Shown: piece by piece, positions 1 to 11,043 of the stretch | Position numbering within the stretch: position 1 is the stretch's first letter | How the letters are laid out: every line of letters begins with the position of its first letter | Source of the DNA: an uncultured Planctomycetaceae bacterium | GTDB lineage: Bacteria > Planctomycetota > Planctomycetia > Pirellulales > Thermoguttaceae | Reading direction: 5' to 3' | Length of the DNA: 50,389 nucleotides | Assembly: GCA_946408825.1 (NCBI GenBank) | Contig: CAMJTU010000031.1 | Span: 1-50,389, forward strand | Notes under the pieces: generated by a model | Seen by the model: only the letters and a program-made list of their open reading frames with translations | Database searches by the model: none | What the model was told of the DNA's origin: nothing | Translations under genes and position numbers: made by a program

Positions 1-10
1 ATCGGCTGTC

Positions 11-43
11 GTTCATAAGATTGTATAAGAAACCTCTTATAAT
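11..43 (+). promoter_or_regulatory. possible promoter with small inverted repeat
   Basis: A TATAAT hexamer lies at 38-43, overlapping a perfect 7-bp inverted repeat (TATAAGA at 24-30, TCTTATA at 35-41). No good -35 box is visible at the right spacing. The site is about 95 nt upstream of the first gene and is the only AT-rich stretch there. It could be a promoter or an operator; the call rests on base composition and one hexamer. Confidence 0.3.
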
Positions 44-136
44 TTATAACTCCGGAAACCGCGCTCTTTGAACTCGAGTTCTAACGCGGCGTAAACGCGT
101 TGTTTATTCAGCACACAAAGATTGGAGATTTCATCC

Positions 137-1381
137 ATGAGACTCGCCTCTTGCTTTCTCGCCGCGACCCTCTGGCTCGTCGGCGTCGCGACGTTCGCGG
201 CGGAACGCGTTGAAAACGCCGCTCTCTATCTCGTTTCCGAAAACGACGGAAAACAGACTCTCGTTTACGACGGGTTTCGAACCGCGCCGATCGCGGACGA
301 CGTCGTCGTTTCCGACGCGACGGGAACCGAAATCGACAGCCTCGCGAAACTTGCCGACGCGCTGGGCAAAGAGCCGGATTGGGACGCGCTCAAGCTCGGC
401 GACGTCGTAGGAACCGGCGCGGAAGACGCGCTCGTCGCGACCGTCGAAACGCGCGACGGCGCCGTTTCCGCAATTTCCGTGACGGAAAGAAAGTCGCGGC
501 CGCTCGTCGGCGTGAGCATCGTCGTGAGGGACGGGTACAGCGGGGGGCAAAGAACAATCGTCGAAACGCTCCTGCGCTGCGGGGTAAACGTCTATCTTAT
601 TCCGAAAATCGCCAAAGAGGAAGAATGCGACGAATATCTTCCGAGGCTCGACGGGTTCGTCATGCCCGGCGGCACGAACGCGAACCCGAGGCTCTTCGGC
701 GAGGTCCCCTACCCTCACGGGAGCGCAAAGATCGACGACGTTCGCGACGTCAACGACGTGCTCGTCACGCGCTGGCTGATCGCGCATAACGTGCCGGGGC
801 TCTGGATTTGTCGCGGGAATCAGTTCCTCAACGTCGCGCTCGGCGGCGGATTGATTCAAGACGTTCCGACCTATCTCGGAACCCTCGTTCTCAAGGGCGA
901 GATTCCCTATAAGGAAGCCGAGCCGATTCCAGACGAAGGCGCGCCCGGGCTGACCGCAAACGACCCGATCACGCGGTGCATGCCCGCTCACTATCGCGTC
1001 AAAGCGTACGGGATCGCGCACGTTGGAACGCGCCATCCGATCGGTTCGGCTGAGGAGCCGGGGATTTCCGAGAACTCGGTCTTTCTGCTCCCAATCGTCG
1101 GGCGGCGTTGGATTCCCTCCGTCATGACGTCGCATCACCTTGCCGCCGACCCCAAGCGCATCGGCGAAGGGCTGACCGTCGTCGCGCACTCCCCCGACGG
1201 AATTATCGAAGCGCTCGAATATCAGGCGAACGACTTCGCGCTCGGGGTTCAGTTCCATCCCGACGCCGACGTGAAATCAGCCGACCCGGAACTTGCCAAG
1301 TTTGGCTATTCCTTCTTCAACGCGCTCGTCGACCATAGTCGGGCGCGCAAAGCGGCTAACGACCAAAAGAACAAACGATAA
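137..1381 (+). CDS. exported class-I glutamine amidotransferase-like (peptidase C26) protein, copy 1
   Basis: A 414-residue protein. The N-terminus (residues 1-22, hydrophobic, ending TFAA) is a Sec signal peptide. The start is the ATG at 137, preceded by GGAG; an upstream in-frame TTG at 122 would put charge and extra residues before the signal. Residues 23-120 form an unrecognised N-terminal domain. Residues 122-400 resemble PuuD-type gamma-glutamyl hydrolases: a VMPGG oxyanion region near 175, nucleophile Cys225 in ICRGNQ followed by LNVALGG, and His374 in QFHPD. In the family the residue after HP is usually Glu; here it is Asp376. PuuD itself is cytoplasmic, so export is unusual. Copy 2 follows 39 nt downstream, probably in the same transcript. 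The substrate is unknown; hydrolysis of a gamma-glutamyl bond is the family inference. Confidence 0.8.
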   Translation: MRLASCFLAATLWLVGVATFAAERVENAALYLVSENDGKQTLVYDGFRTAPIADDVVVSDATGTEIDSLAKLADALGKEPDWDALKLGDVVGTGAEDALVATVETRDGAVSAISVTERKSRPLVGVSIVVRDGYSGGQRTIVETLLRCGVNVYLIPKIAKEEECDEYLPRLDGFVMPGGTNANPRLFGEVPYPHGSAKIDDVRDVNDVLVTRWLIAHNVPGLWICRGNQFLNVALGGGLIQDVPTYLGTLVLKGEIPYKEAEPIPDEGAPGLTANDPITRCMPAHYRVKAYGIAHVGTRHPIGSAEEPGISENSVFLLPIVGRRWIPSVMTSHHLAADPKRIGEGLTVVAHSPDGIIEALEYQANDFALGVQFHPDADVKSADPELAKFGYSFFNALVDHSRARKAANDQKNKR

Positions 1382-1420
1382 TTCGTCGAACCGTCCCTCC
1401 TGTAAATGAAAGGTTTTGCG

Positions 1421-2617
1421 ATGAAACGCGTCGCTTTCCTCATCGTTCTAACGCTCGCTTTAACCTGCGGCGCGACCTTCGGCGCCGAACGTTTTGAAAA
1501 CGTCGTTCTCCACCCGGCGGCGAAATCAGACGAGTCGCTCGAGTTCGACGGTAATCGAAGCGCGCCGTTTGCGAGCGACGTCGTTGTCAGCGACGAAGCC
1601 TCGCTGGGAATCGCCGACGTCGCGACGCTCCTCGCCGCCGTCGGCAAAACGCCCGACTTCGACGCCGCGCGCCCCGGCGACCGAGTCGGCGACGACCTGC
1701 CCGACGCGCTCGTCGCCGATCTGACTCTCGAAGAGGGTAAAATCATGACTGTCGTAATCAAATCGCGACAAACGCGTCCTCTGATCGGAATCACGTGGAC
1801 CGGCGCGAGCGTCAACGCCTCGCAGAAACGAATCGCGACCGCGATCCTTCGCAACGGAGGAAGAGTGAAATTCATGGCGCGCGTCGCTAACGACGAGGAA
1901 TGCGACGCCGCGATCGCCGAATTAGACGGGCTCGTTATGCCCGGCGGCGCCGATCTCGACCCCGAACGCTACGGAGAAAAACCGTATCCGCACGGCTCCG
2001 TCGGAATCCAGCCGGACCGCGACGTCTCCGATGTTCTCACGACGCGTCGCGCGATCGCGATCAATCTTCCCGGTATTTGGATATGCCGCGGCGAACAGAC
2101 GATTAACGTCGCGCTCGGCGGCGCGCTTATCCAAGATATTCCGTCCTACCAAGGAGGTCGCGCGATGAAGGGCGAGATTCCCGCCGACCAAACAAAAACG
2201 CTCCCCGACGAGGGCGCGCCGACGGACTACGGCAAGGGCCCCGTCGTTCCTTGCGTCCCGAGCCACTATCGCGTCGTCGCCTACGCGACGCCCCACGGCG
2301 ACTCCCGACATGCGGTCGACGTCGCGGAAAACTCGAAGTTCCTCGCGCCGATTATCGGCGTCGGCGTCTCCCCCTCCTTCGTGTCGTCGCATCATCAGGC
2401 GGCGGACGCCGCGCGACTCGGCGAAGGACTGACCGTCGTCGCGACGGCGCCCGACGGAATCGTCGAGGCGCTCGAGTACCAAGCGAACGACTTCGCGCTC
2501 GCGACCCAGTTTCACTTCGAATCCGACGTCCTTTCGCAAGCCCCCGAACGCGCCGAACTTTGCGATAAGTTTTTCCTCGAACTTCTGCGCTTTGCGAGAA
2601 TGCGGTCGTCGCGGTAA
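1421..2617 (+). CDS. exported class-I glutamine amidotransferase-like (peptidase C26) protein, copy 2
   Basis: A 398-residue paralogue of the preceding gene, similar over its whole length including the unrecognised N-terminal domain. The start is the ATG at 1421, with AAAGG about 8 nt upstream and a signal peptide (residues 1-22, ending ATFGA) right after it; an in-frame ATG at 1406 lacks a good ribosome site. The nucleophile is Cys222 in ICRGEQ. The catalytic His365 sits in QFHFE, where the usual proline is Phe and Glu367 is kept. Copy 1 has the opposite change (proline kept, Glu to Asp). The pair therefore looks like a tandem duplication with diverging active sites rather than two identical enzymes. 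Function beyond amide or gamma-glutamyl hydrolysis in the cell envelope is not visible. Confidence 0.8.
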   Translation: MKRVAFLIVLTLALTCGATFGAERFENVVLHPAAKSDESLEFDGNRSAPFASDVVVSDEASLGIADVATLLAAVGKTPDFDAARPGDRVGDDLPDALVADLTLEEGKIMTVVIKSRQTRPLIGITWTGASVNASQKRIATAILRNGGRVKFMARVANDEECDAAIAELDGLVMPGGADLDPERYGEKPYPHGSVGIQPDRDVSDVLTTRRAIAINLPGIWICRGEQTINVALGGALIQDIPSYQGGRAMKGEIPADQTKTLPDEGAPTDYGKGPVVPCVPSHYRVVAYATPHGDSRHAVDVAENSKFLAPIIGVGVSPSFVSSHHQAADAARLGEGLTVVATAPDGIVEALEYQANDFALATQFHFESDVLSQAPERAELCDKFFLELLRFARMRSSR

Positions 2618-2643
2618 AATGACGGCAAGTATCCGGCATATCC

Positions 2644-2672
2644 TTGCTAAACAATTGGCGTTACGGTATAAT
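2644..2672 (+). promoter_or_regulatory. sigma-70-type promoter for the Rpn-like/methyltransferase pair
   Basis: TTGCTA (2644-2649) and a perfect TATAAT (2667-2672) are separated by 17 bp. The next start codon is 60 nt downstream and has a strong AAAGGAGG ribosome site at about 2715-2722. This promoter would transcribe the nuclease-like gene and the methyltransferase that follows it. Confidence 0.6.
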
Positions 2673-2731
2673 CTGCGCGATGGTCGCGAAACCGTTCATC
2701 GTCGCTGAATGGCGAAAGGAGGAAGCTTCTC

Positions 2732-3709
2732 ATGGCGGATAAAGACGCAGTCGCCAAAGATTATATGCGGAACGAAGTTATCTTCGCCGACGCTTTTAAC
2801 TTCAAAATCTATGGCGGCAGACAAGTCGTCAAGCCTCAATTGTTGAGACCGCTCGACACGACCAGCGTCGCCCTACTCTATCGCGACGACGGGAAATCCG
2901 AAGTAATCCAAAGATATCGCGATATTCTGAAACTCGCGACGATCATGGAAGACGGCGAAGCGGTTTATCTCGCGCTGGGAATTGAAAACCAAACGCAGAT
3001 GCATTACGCCATGCCGGTGAGAATGATGGTTTACGACGCGTTGTTTTACGACGAGCAAATTCGTAAAATTGGCGAGAGACGTCAATTGGAGGGTAGAGCG
3101 TATAAAACGAGAGCCGAATTCCTGTCGAATTTCGGCGCCGACGATAAATTACCGCCGATCATATCGATCACGGTTTATCTCGGTCCAGAAAGATGGACGG
3201 CGCCGAGATCGCTCCACGAAATGCTGGCCGTTCGCGACAAGACGACGCTCCAATACGTTCCCGATTACAGGATGAATCTATTGGTTCCGTCGGAAATCGC
3301 CGAAGAAGACTTTGCCAAATTCAAATCGGAATTGAATCTGGCTCTCAAATACATCAAACATTCCGGCGACGATAGAGAATTGGAAAGTTTTGTTTGGAAC
3401 AATCCGGAATACCGCGACGTAACGCGAAAAACGGCGAATTTTGTAAACATCATGACTGATTCTGAACTGCAATTCGCAGAAGATAAGGAGAGAGTCGATA
3501 TGTGCGAAGCGATTAAAGGAATTCTTGAAAGGGGAAGAGCTGAGGGAAGAGCCGAGGGAAGAGCCGAGGAAAGAGCCGTCGGCGAAGAAAGGCTCATGAG
3601 CATTCTGGCGGAATTTGTCAGAGACGGAATCGTTACGGTTTCGGAAGCGGCTAAACGCGCCCAGATGACCGAATCCGATTTTCTAGCTCGGATGGCTGGC
3701 AAGGACTGA
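2732..3709 (+). CDS. PD-(D/E)XK family transposase / Rpn-like nuclease
   Basis: A 325-residue protein of the Rpn / PD-(D/E)XK transposase group, widespread in gut anaerobes and planctomycetes. Recognisable parts are the N-terminal KDYMRN...FADAFN segment (residues 10-22), which family members share, and the central LGIENQTQMHYAMPVRMM stretch. There E-x-Q takes the place of the nuclease E-x-K and is followed by the MPVR signature. A charged repeat made of RAEGRAEG units (about residues 269-285) precedes a helical tail with a possible helix-turn-helix (TVSEAAKRAQMTES). Family members nick or cut DNA and promote RecA-independent recombination (RpnA of E. coli). The gene is complete, has its own promoter and a strong ribosome site, and ends 16 nt before a DNA methyltransferase. 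That arrangement also suggests a restriction-modification role, but the family assignment favours a recombination nuclease. Confidence 0.75.
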   Translation: MADKDAVAKDYMRNEVIFADAFNFKIYGGRQVVKPQLLRPLDTTSVALLYRDDGKSEVIQRYRDILKLATIMEDGEAVYLALGIENQTQMHYAMPVRMMVYDALFYDEQIRKIGERRQLEGRAYKTRAEFLSNFGADDKLPPIISITVYLGPERWTAPRSLHEMLAVRDKTTLQYVPDYRMNLLVPSEIAEEDFAKFKSELNLALKYIKHSGDDRELESFVWNNPEYRDVTRKTANFVNIMTDSELQFAEDKERVDMCEAIKGILERGRAEGRAEGRAEERAVGEERLMSILAEFVRDGIVTVSEAAKRAQMTESDFLARMAGKD

Positions 3710-3725
3710 CTCCTAAGGGCGCGGT

Positions 3726-4628
3726 ATGATAAAAGCGGTAGATTTATTCGCGGGTTGCGGCGGTCTTTCTTGCGGTTTTCAAAACGCGGGAATCGACGTA
3801 AGGGCCGCTTTTGAATATTGGGAGCCGGCGGCGCGGGTCTACGCGAAGAATTTCGACCATCCGGTTTTTCAAATCGACCTCTCCGACGTCGATTCCGCCG
3901 TCAAAATTGTCAAGCCGTTTCTGCCCGACATGATTATCGGCGGGCCGCCCTGTCAAGATTTTTCTCACGCGGGCAAAAGAATCGAGGCGGATCGCGCAGG
4001 GCTGACCGGCGCGTTCGCCAATATCGTCAAGACGGTCGAGCCGACGTACTTCGTCATGGAGAACGTCGATCGCGCGGTCGGCAGTAAGGCCTACGCGTTT
4101 GCGAGGACGACGTTTAAAGAGGCGGGCTACGGGCTGACGGAAATCGTCCTCAACGCGAGCCATTGCGGGGTTCCGCAGCGCAGAAAACGCTTCTTCTGCA
4201 TCGGAGTTCGCGGCGAGAAGGACGACGTTATGCGCCCGTTTCTCGAGAGCAAAATCAGCGAACATGAAACGACGCTCCGTGATTTTTTCGGCGATCGACT
4301 CGGATTCGAGTACTATTACCGACACCCGCGGAATTACAGTCGGCGCGGCGTTTTCTCAATCGACGAGCCGGCGCCGACGATGCGAGGCGTCAACAGGCCC
4401 GTGCCGAAAGGCTACCCGGGCCATCCGAACGACGCCTGTTCCGTCGACCAGGGCGTCAGGGCGTTGACGACGCGCGAACGTTCGCTGATTCAAACGTTCC
4501 CCGACGATTTCCAATGGGACGGGAGCAAAACCGACATGGAGCAGATGATCGGAAACGCCGTCCCCGTCAAGCTCGCGGAATTCGTCGCGCGCGCCGTCGT
4601 CGAATACGCGCGGAACCGCGAACGTTGA
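3726..4628 (+). CDS. DNA (cytosine-5-)-methyltransferase
   Basis: A 300-residue, full-length C5-cytosine DNA methyltransferase. Conserved motifs appear in order: motif I DLFAGCGGLSCGF (residues 6-18), motif IV GGPPCQDFS with catalytic Cys76, motif VI MENV (111-114), motif VIII PQRRKRFF (about 157-164), and near the C-terminus motif IX RERSLIQTFPDDF and motif X QMIGNAVPVKLA. It transfers a methyl group from S-adenosylmethionine to C5 of cytosine in a target sequence. The target-recognition region between motifs VIII and IX is short, and the sequence does not reveal the site. The gene lies 16 nt after the Rpn-like gene and probably shares its promoter. No classical restriction endonuclease is next to it, so it is either orphan or paired with the upstream PD-(D/E)XK protein. 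It converges on clpB, with a shared terminator between. Confidence 0.93.
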   Translation: MIKAVDLFAGCGGLSCGFQNAGIDVRAAFEYWEPAARVYAKNFDHPVFQIDLSDVDSAVKIVKPFLPDMIIGGPPCQDFSHAGKRIEADRAGLTGAFANIVKTVEPTYFVMENVDRAVGSKAYAFARTTFKEAGYGLTEIVLNASHCGVPQRRKRFFCIGVRGEKDDVMRPFLESKISEHETTLRDFFGDRLGFEYYYRHPRNYSRRGVFSIDEPAPTMRGVNRPVPKGYPGHPNDACSVDQGVRALTTRERSLIQTFPDDFQWDGSKTDMEQMIGNAVPVKLAEFVARAVVEYARNRER

Positions 4629-4650
4629 AAATTAGAGACGCTGAAACGAA

Positions 4651-4687
4651 AAACGCCCGAGCCGCGACGCGCGCGACCCGGGCGTTT
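4651..4687. terminator. bidirectional intrinsic terminator
   Basis: A perfect 9-bp stem (AAACGCCCG at 4651-4659, CGGGCGTTT at 4679-4687) between the convergent methyltransferase and clpB genes. A-rich and T-rich flanks are on both sides, so it can work in both directions. Confidence 0.8.
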
Positions 4688-4715
4688 ATTATTGCCGGTC
4701 AAGTTGAGAAGAAGC

Positions 4716-7412
<2,697 letters not shown>

Positions 7413-7619
7413 AACAGTCTCCTTTCGCGACGCGCCGACTTAACGTCGACGACGTCGAATCGCGGCGACCGTCGACACGCCGTAACGTATGGCGCCAAGG
7501 CGCGTCGCGCCGCCGCTTATTGGCTTTACTAGCAACGGCGGCGCCAATTCAGAAAAATTTTATTATTCCTACTTCGATTCAGAACCGATCAAAGAAAACG
7601 CCGAATCGTCGCAAGGGGG

Positions 7620-7648
7620 CTGACGCGACGGCGCGGATACGATATAAT
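7620..7648 (+). promoter_or_regulatory. promoter for pheS in the clpB-pheS divergent region
   Basis: CTGACG (7620-7625), a 17-bp spacer, then a perfect TATAAT (7643-7648). Transcription would start near 7655, leaving a leader of about 165 nt before pheS. The leader contains a short GCCCG/CGGGC hairpin (7733-7747) but no Phe-rich leader peptide and no T-box signature that I can recognise. The rest of the 7413-7818 gap shows no gene. Confidence 0.6.
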
Positions 7649-7818
7649 GAAGGAACGGCTCGGCGGCGGATTTTACACGTCGCTTTTGGCGTAGCTTGCC
7701 GTGTTTGCGTTGCAAACGCGACCGAACCAAACGCCCGACCGACGGGCTAAGCTTAAAACAATCACGCGCGTCCGGCGCATATAGGAATCCAACGTCCGAA
7801 CGTTGGGAGGACGAAACG

Positions 7819-8844
<1,026 letters not shown>

Positions 8845-8872
8845 TTCGCGCTCACGATATGATTGACAATCT

Positions 8873-8925
8873 CTCCCGTCGTCGGTCGGCGCGTCCCTTT
8901 CCGACTAAGCGACGGGAGTTTTTTT
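8873..8925 (+). terminator. intrinsic terminator after pheS
   Basis: A 9-bp stem CTCCCGTCG (8873-8881) / CGACGGGAG (8910-8918), with extra pairing inside (GTCGG/CCGAC), followed by seven T (8919-8925). It begins 29 nt after the pheS stop codon. Confidence 0.9.
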
Positions 8926-8949
8926 ACGCATCGCGGAATCGAGGTTCGC

Positions 8950-9561
8950 GTGTTAGAAATTGAAATGAAGTTTCGGGTTGAGAACCCGGAAAAGTACGAG
9001 AAAACGCTCAAACAGCTTCTTGGAACGACGCTCGGCGCTCCGACGGTGGAACGCGACGAATTTTATCAATGCGACGCGCTCGGGTTTCCAAGCCAGGGCA
9101 AGACGCTCCGCATCCGCCGACGCGGCTCCTATCTCGCGGCGACGTTTAAAGGTCCGCGGCTTGACGACGCGACGAAAACGCGCGAAGAAATCGAGTTGCC
9201 CCTGACGATTCCCGGCGGCGCCGCCTCCGCGATTCGCGACGCGCTCGTCGACCGCGCTCGCGCCGATTGGTCGCGTTTCTTCCAGCGTCTCGGATTTACG
9301 TCGGCGGCGTTCGTCGAGAAAACGCGCCGTCGAGGCTTGGCGGAGTTCGACGGCCGTCATTTTGAGATTACGCTCGACGTTCTCGAGGGAATAGGCGTCT
9401 TCACGGAAGTTGAAACGACCGCGCCGGAGAGCGATTTCGAGGCGGCGCGGGAGGTCGTGATGAAGCTCGCGGATCGTCTGGGACTTCGCGATTCGATCGT
9501 CAAAAGTTATCTCGCGCTCAAAATGGAGGCGGAGTCGGGCAAGGTCGTCGACGAGAAGTGA
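8950..9561 (+). CDS. CYTH domain protein (CyaB/ThTPase-like)
   Basis: A 203-residue protein starting at a GTG with GAGG 5 nt before it. The start places the family hallmark ExExK (EIEMK) at residues 3-7, as in CyaB-type class IV adenylate cyclases and thiamine-triphosphatase-like proteins. Further CYTH features are the basic pair in LRIRRRGS, the TREEIELPL strand, VEKTRRR, and the acidic strand VFTEVETT near the C-terminus. The fold is a beta-barrel tunnel that binds a triphosphate with divalent metal. The actual substrate (ATP, ThTP or inorganic triphosphate) cannot be read from sequence. The gene lies just past the pheS terminator. A 295-nt gap without a recognisable gene follows, containing AT-rich sequence near 9600-9650. 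Confidence 0.85.
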   Translation: MLEIEMKFRVENPEKYEKTLKQLLGTTLGAPTVERDEFYQCDALGFPSQGKTLRIRRRGSYLAATFKGPRLDDATKTREEIELPLTIPGGAASAIRDALVDRARADWSRFFQRLGFTSAAFVEKTRRRGLAEFDGRHFEITLDVLEGIGVFTEVETTAPESDFEAAREVVMKLADRLGLRDSIVKSYLALKMEAESGKVVDEK

Positions 9562-9856
9562 CGTTCGTTGCTCGTTTGGCGACGACTGGAAAAATTGTCA
9601 CAAACGACAGAAATTTAGGAAATTTCTTAAAAATATAGGATTTTCCAGCGATAAAGAGTGGACTCCGACGCCCCGTCGAATTATCATTGAAAAGGGTTTA
9701 TTGGGGGCGTTGCGTCGCGCTGGCGTCGTCTGGCGCTCCATACTCAACGACCGTGTTTTCGTGTGTGAAAACGAGGTTTGCGCGAGTCGGTCGCTCGAAA
9801 ACAAATCGGAAAAACATTCGTCGCAACGGCGCCGTGCGCGCGTTCGGAGGATTCAG

Positions 9857-10834
9857 ATGAAATTGGGTATGTTCCACTTGGTTCTTACGTTGGCGGTCGC
9901 TCTTCCGCTAACTGGCGTTCGCGCGAACGCGGCGGACAACGCGAAGAAAGACGCCGCCGACCAATCTCAGGCGGTCGAGTTGTTCCAGGCGATCGACGAG
10001 GGGCTTGTCGAGGTTAAGTTGACTCCGAAAAGCTCCCTCAAGAGCAGCATCGCGGTCACGAATAAGACCGACAAGCCGATCGTCGTCGAAATGCCCTCCG
10101 CGTTTGCCGGCGTTCCCGTACTTGCGCAGCCTGGCGGCTTCGGCGGCGGCGGGTTTGGCGCCATGGGCGGTATGCGCGGCGGTCCCGGCGGCGGGTTTGG
10201 CGGCGGAATGTTCGGCGAAGGCATGGACGGCGGACGTAACGGACGCGGCGGCGGCATGGGCGGCGGCGGACGCGGCGGCATGGGCGGCGGCAACCAGTCG
10301 ATCGGCGGCGGCATGGGCGGTCGCGGCGGCATGGGAGGCATGGGCGGCATGATGGGCGGTCGCGGCGGACGCGGCGGCGGCGGAATGTTCGCGATTGAAC
10401 CGAACAAGACCCGTAAAGAAAACGTTCGTACCGTTTGCCTCGAACACGGCAAAAAGGAGCCGCGCCCGAACGTCGAGTACACGATCGTCCCGATCGACCA
10501 GTATACCGACAACAAGACGACTCAAGTTCTCTGCGCGATGCTCGGCGACGAGGAAGTGAATCAGAACGCGCTTCAGGCGGCGGTCTGGAACACGGAAAAC
10601 GGTCTCACGTTTGACGAACTAGCCGCGAAGACCAAGCAAGAAGGCGGCAACAACCAAGTCATGAGTTACTTCAACGCGGACGAGCTTTCCGTCGGTTCTC
10701 AGCTGATTGAAAAGGCCCAGAAACGCGCCGAAGTTCTCCAGGAAGTCGAAGACGCGCAGGAAGATCTTCGCAACTATCCGGCTGAAAAGACCGACGATAC
10801 GGTCGACGCTCTGACCAACGAAGTTCTGAAGTAG
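9857..10834 (+). CDS. glycine-rich secreted protein of planctomycete type
   Basis: A 325-residue protein starting at the ATG at 9857 with CGGAGG 6 nt upstream; the open frame before it is not coding. Residues 1-25 are a Sec signal peptide ending VRANA. A short beta-rich segment (about 45-90, with TNKTDKPIVVEMPSAFAGVPV) is followed by a low-complexity block of Gly-Gly-Met/Arg repeats (about 95-175). A conserved C-terminal part follows, with TVCLEHGKKEP and an N-A-L-Q-A-A-V-W-N motif. I recall proteins of this layout in other planctomycetes, annotated as hypothetical. The function is unknown; a structural or envelope role is a guess. It has its own terminator downstream. Confidence 0.75.
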   Translation: MKLGMFHLVLTLAVALPLTGVRANAADNAKKDAADQSQAVELFQAIDEGLVEVKLTPKSSLKSSIAVTNKTDKPIVVEMPSAFAGVPVLAQPGGFGGGGFGAMGGMRGGPGGGFGGGMFGEGMDGGRNGRGGGMGGGGRGGMGGGNQSIGGGMGGRGGMGGMGGMMGGRGGRGGGGMFAIEPNKTRKENVRTVCLEHGKKEPRPNVEYTIVPIDQYTDNKTTQVLCAMLGDEEVNQNALQAAVWNTENGLTFDELAAKTKQEGGNNQVMSYFNADELSVGSQLIEKAQKRAEVLQEVEDAQEDLRNYPAEKTDDTVDALTNEVLK

Positions 10835-10873
10835 TCTTTCCTCCTTTCTGCTTCTTCAGGAACCTTTGGGAAC

Positions 10874-10910
10874 GCGCCTCTTTTTTGAAAGAAGAGGCGC
10901 TTCTTTATTT
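10874..10910 (+). terminator. intrinsic terminator after the glycine-rich protein gene
   Basis: Stem GCGCCTCTT (10874-10882) / AAGAGGCGC (10892-10900), followed by the T-rich TTCTTTATTT. It lies 40 nt after the stop codon. Confidence 0.8.
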
Positions 10911-10962
10911 CTCCAATCTCTTGATTTTTCTGGGGAAAAACGTCAATTTGCCCAAGAAAAAT

Positions 10963-10991
10963 TTGACGTCGCCCACGCTCTTTGGTATCAT
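10963..10991 (+). promoter_or_regulatory. promoter for the first GH78-like gene
   Basis: TTGACG (10963-10968), exactly 17 bp, then TATCAT (10986-10991). It lies about 50 nt before the start codon at 11044, just past the preceding terminator, so the glycosidase genes form their own transcription unit. Confidence 0.7.
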
Positions 10992-11043
10992 CGTCGGCAG
11001 GTTCTCACTCTTTCTAAGACGCTTTTCCTTCAAGGAGAGAATT

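Noticed and set aside
7413..7500. CIRCE heat-shock operator before clpB
   Set aside because: No TTAGCACTC / GAGTGCTAA inverted repeat is present.
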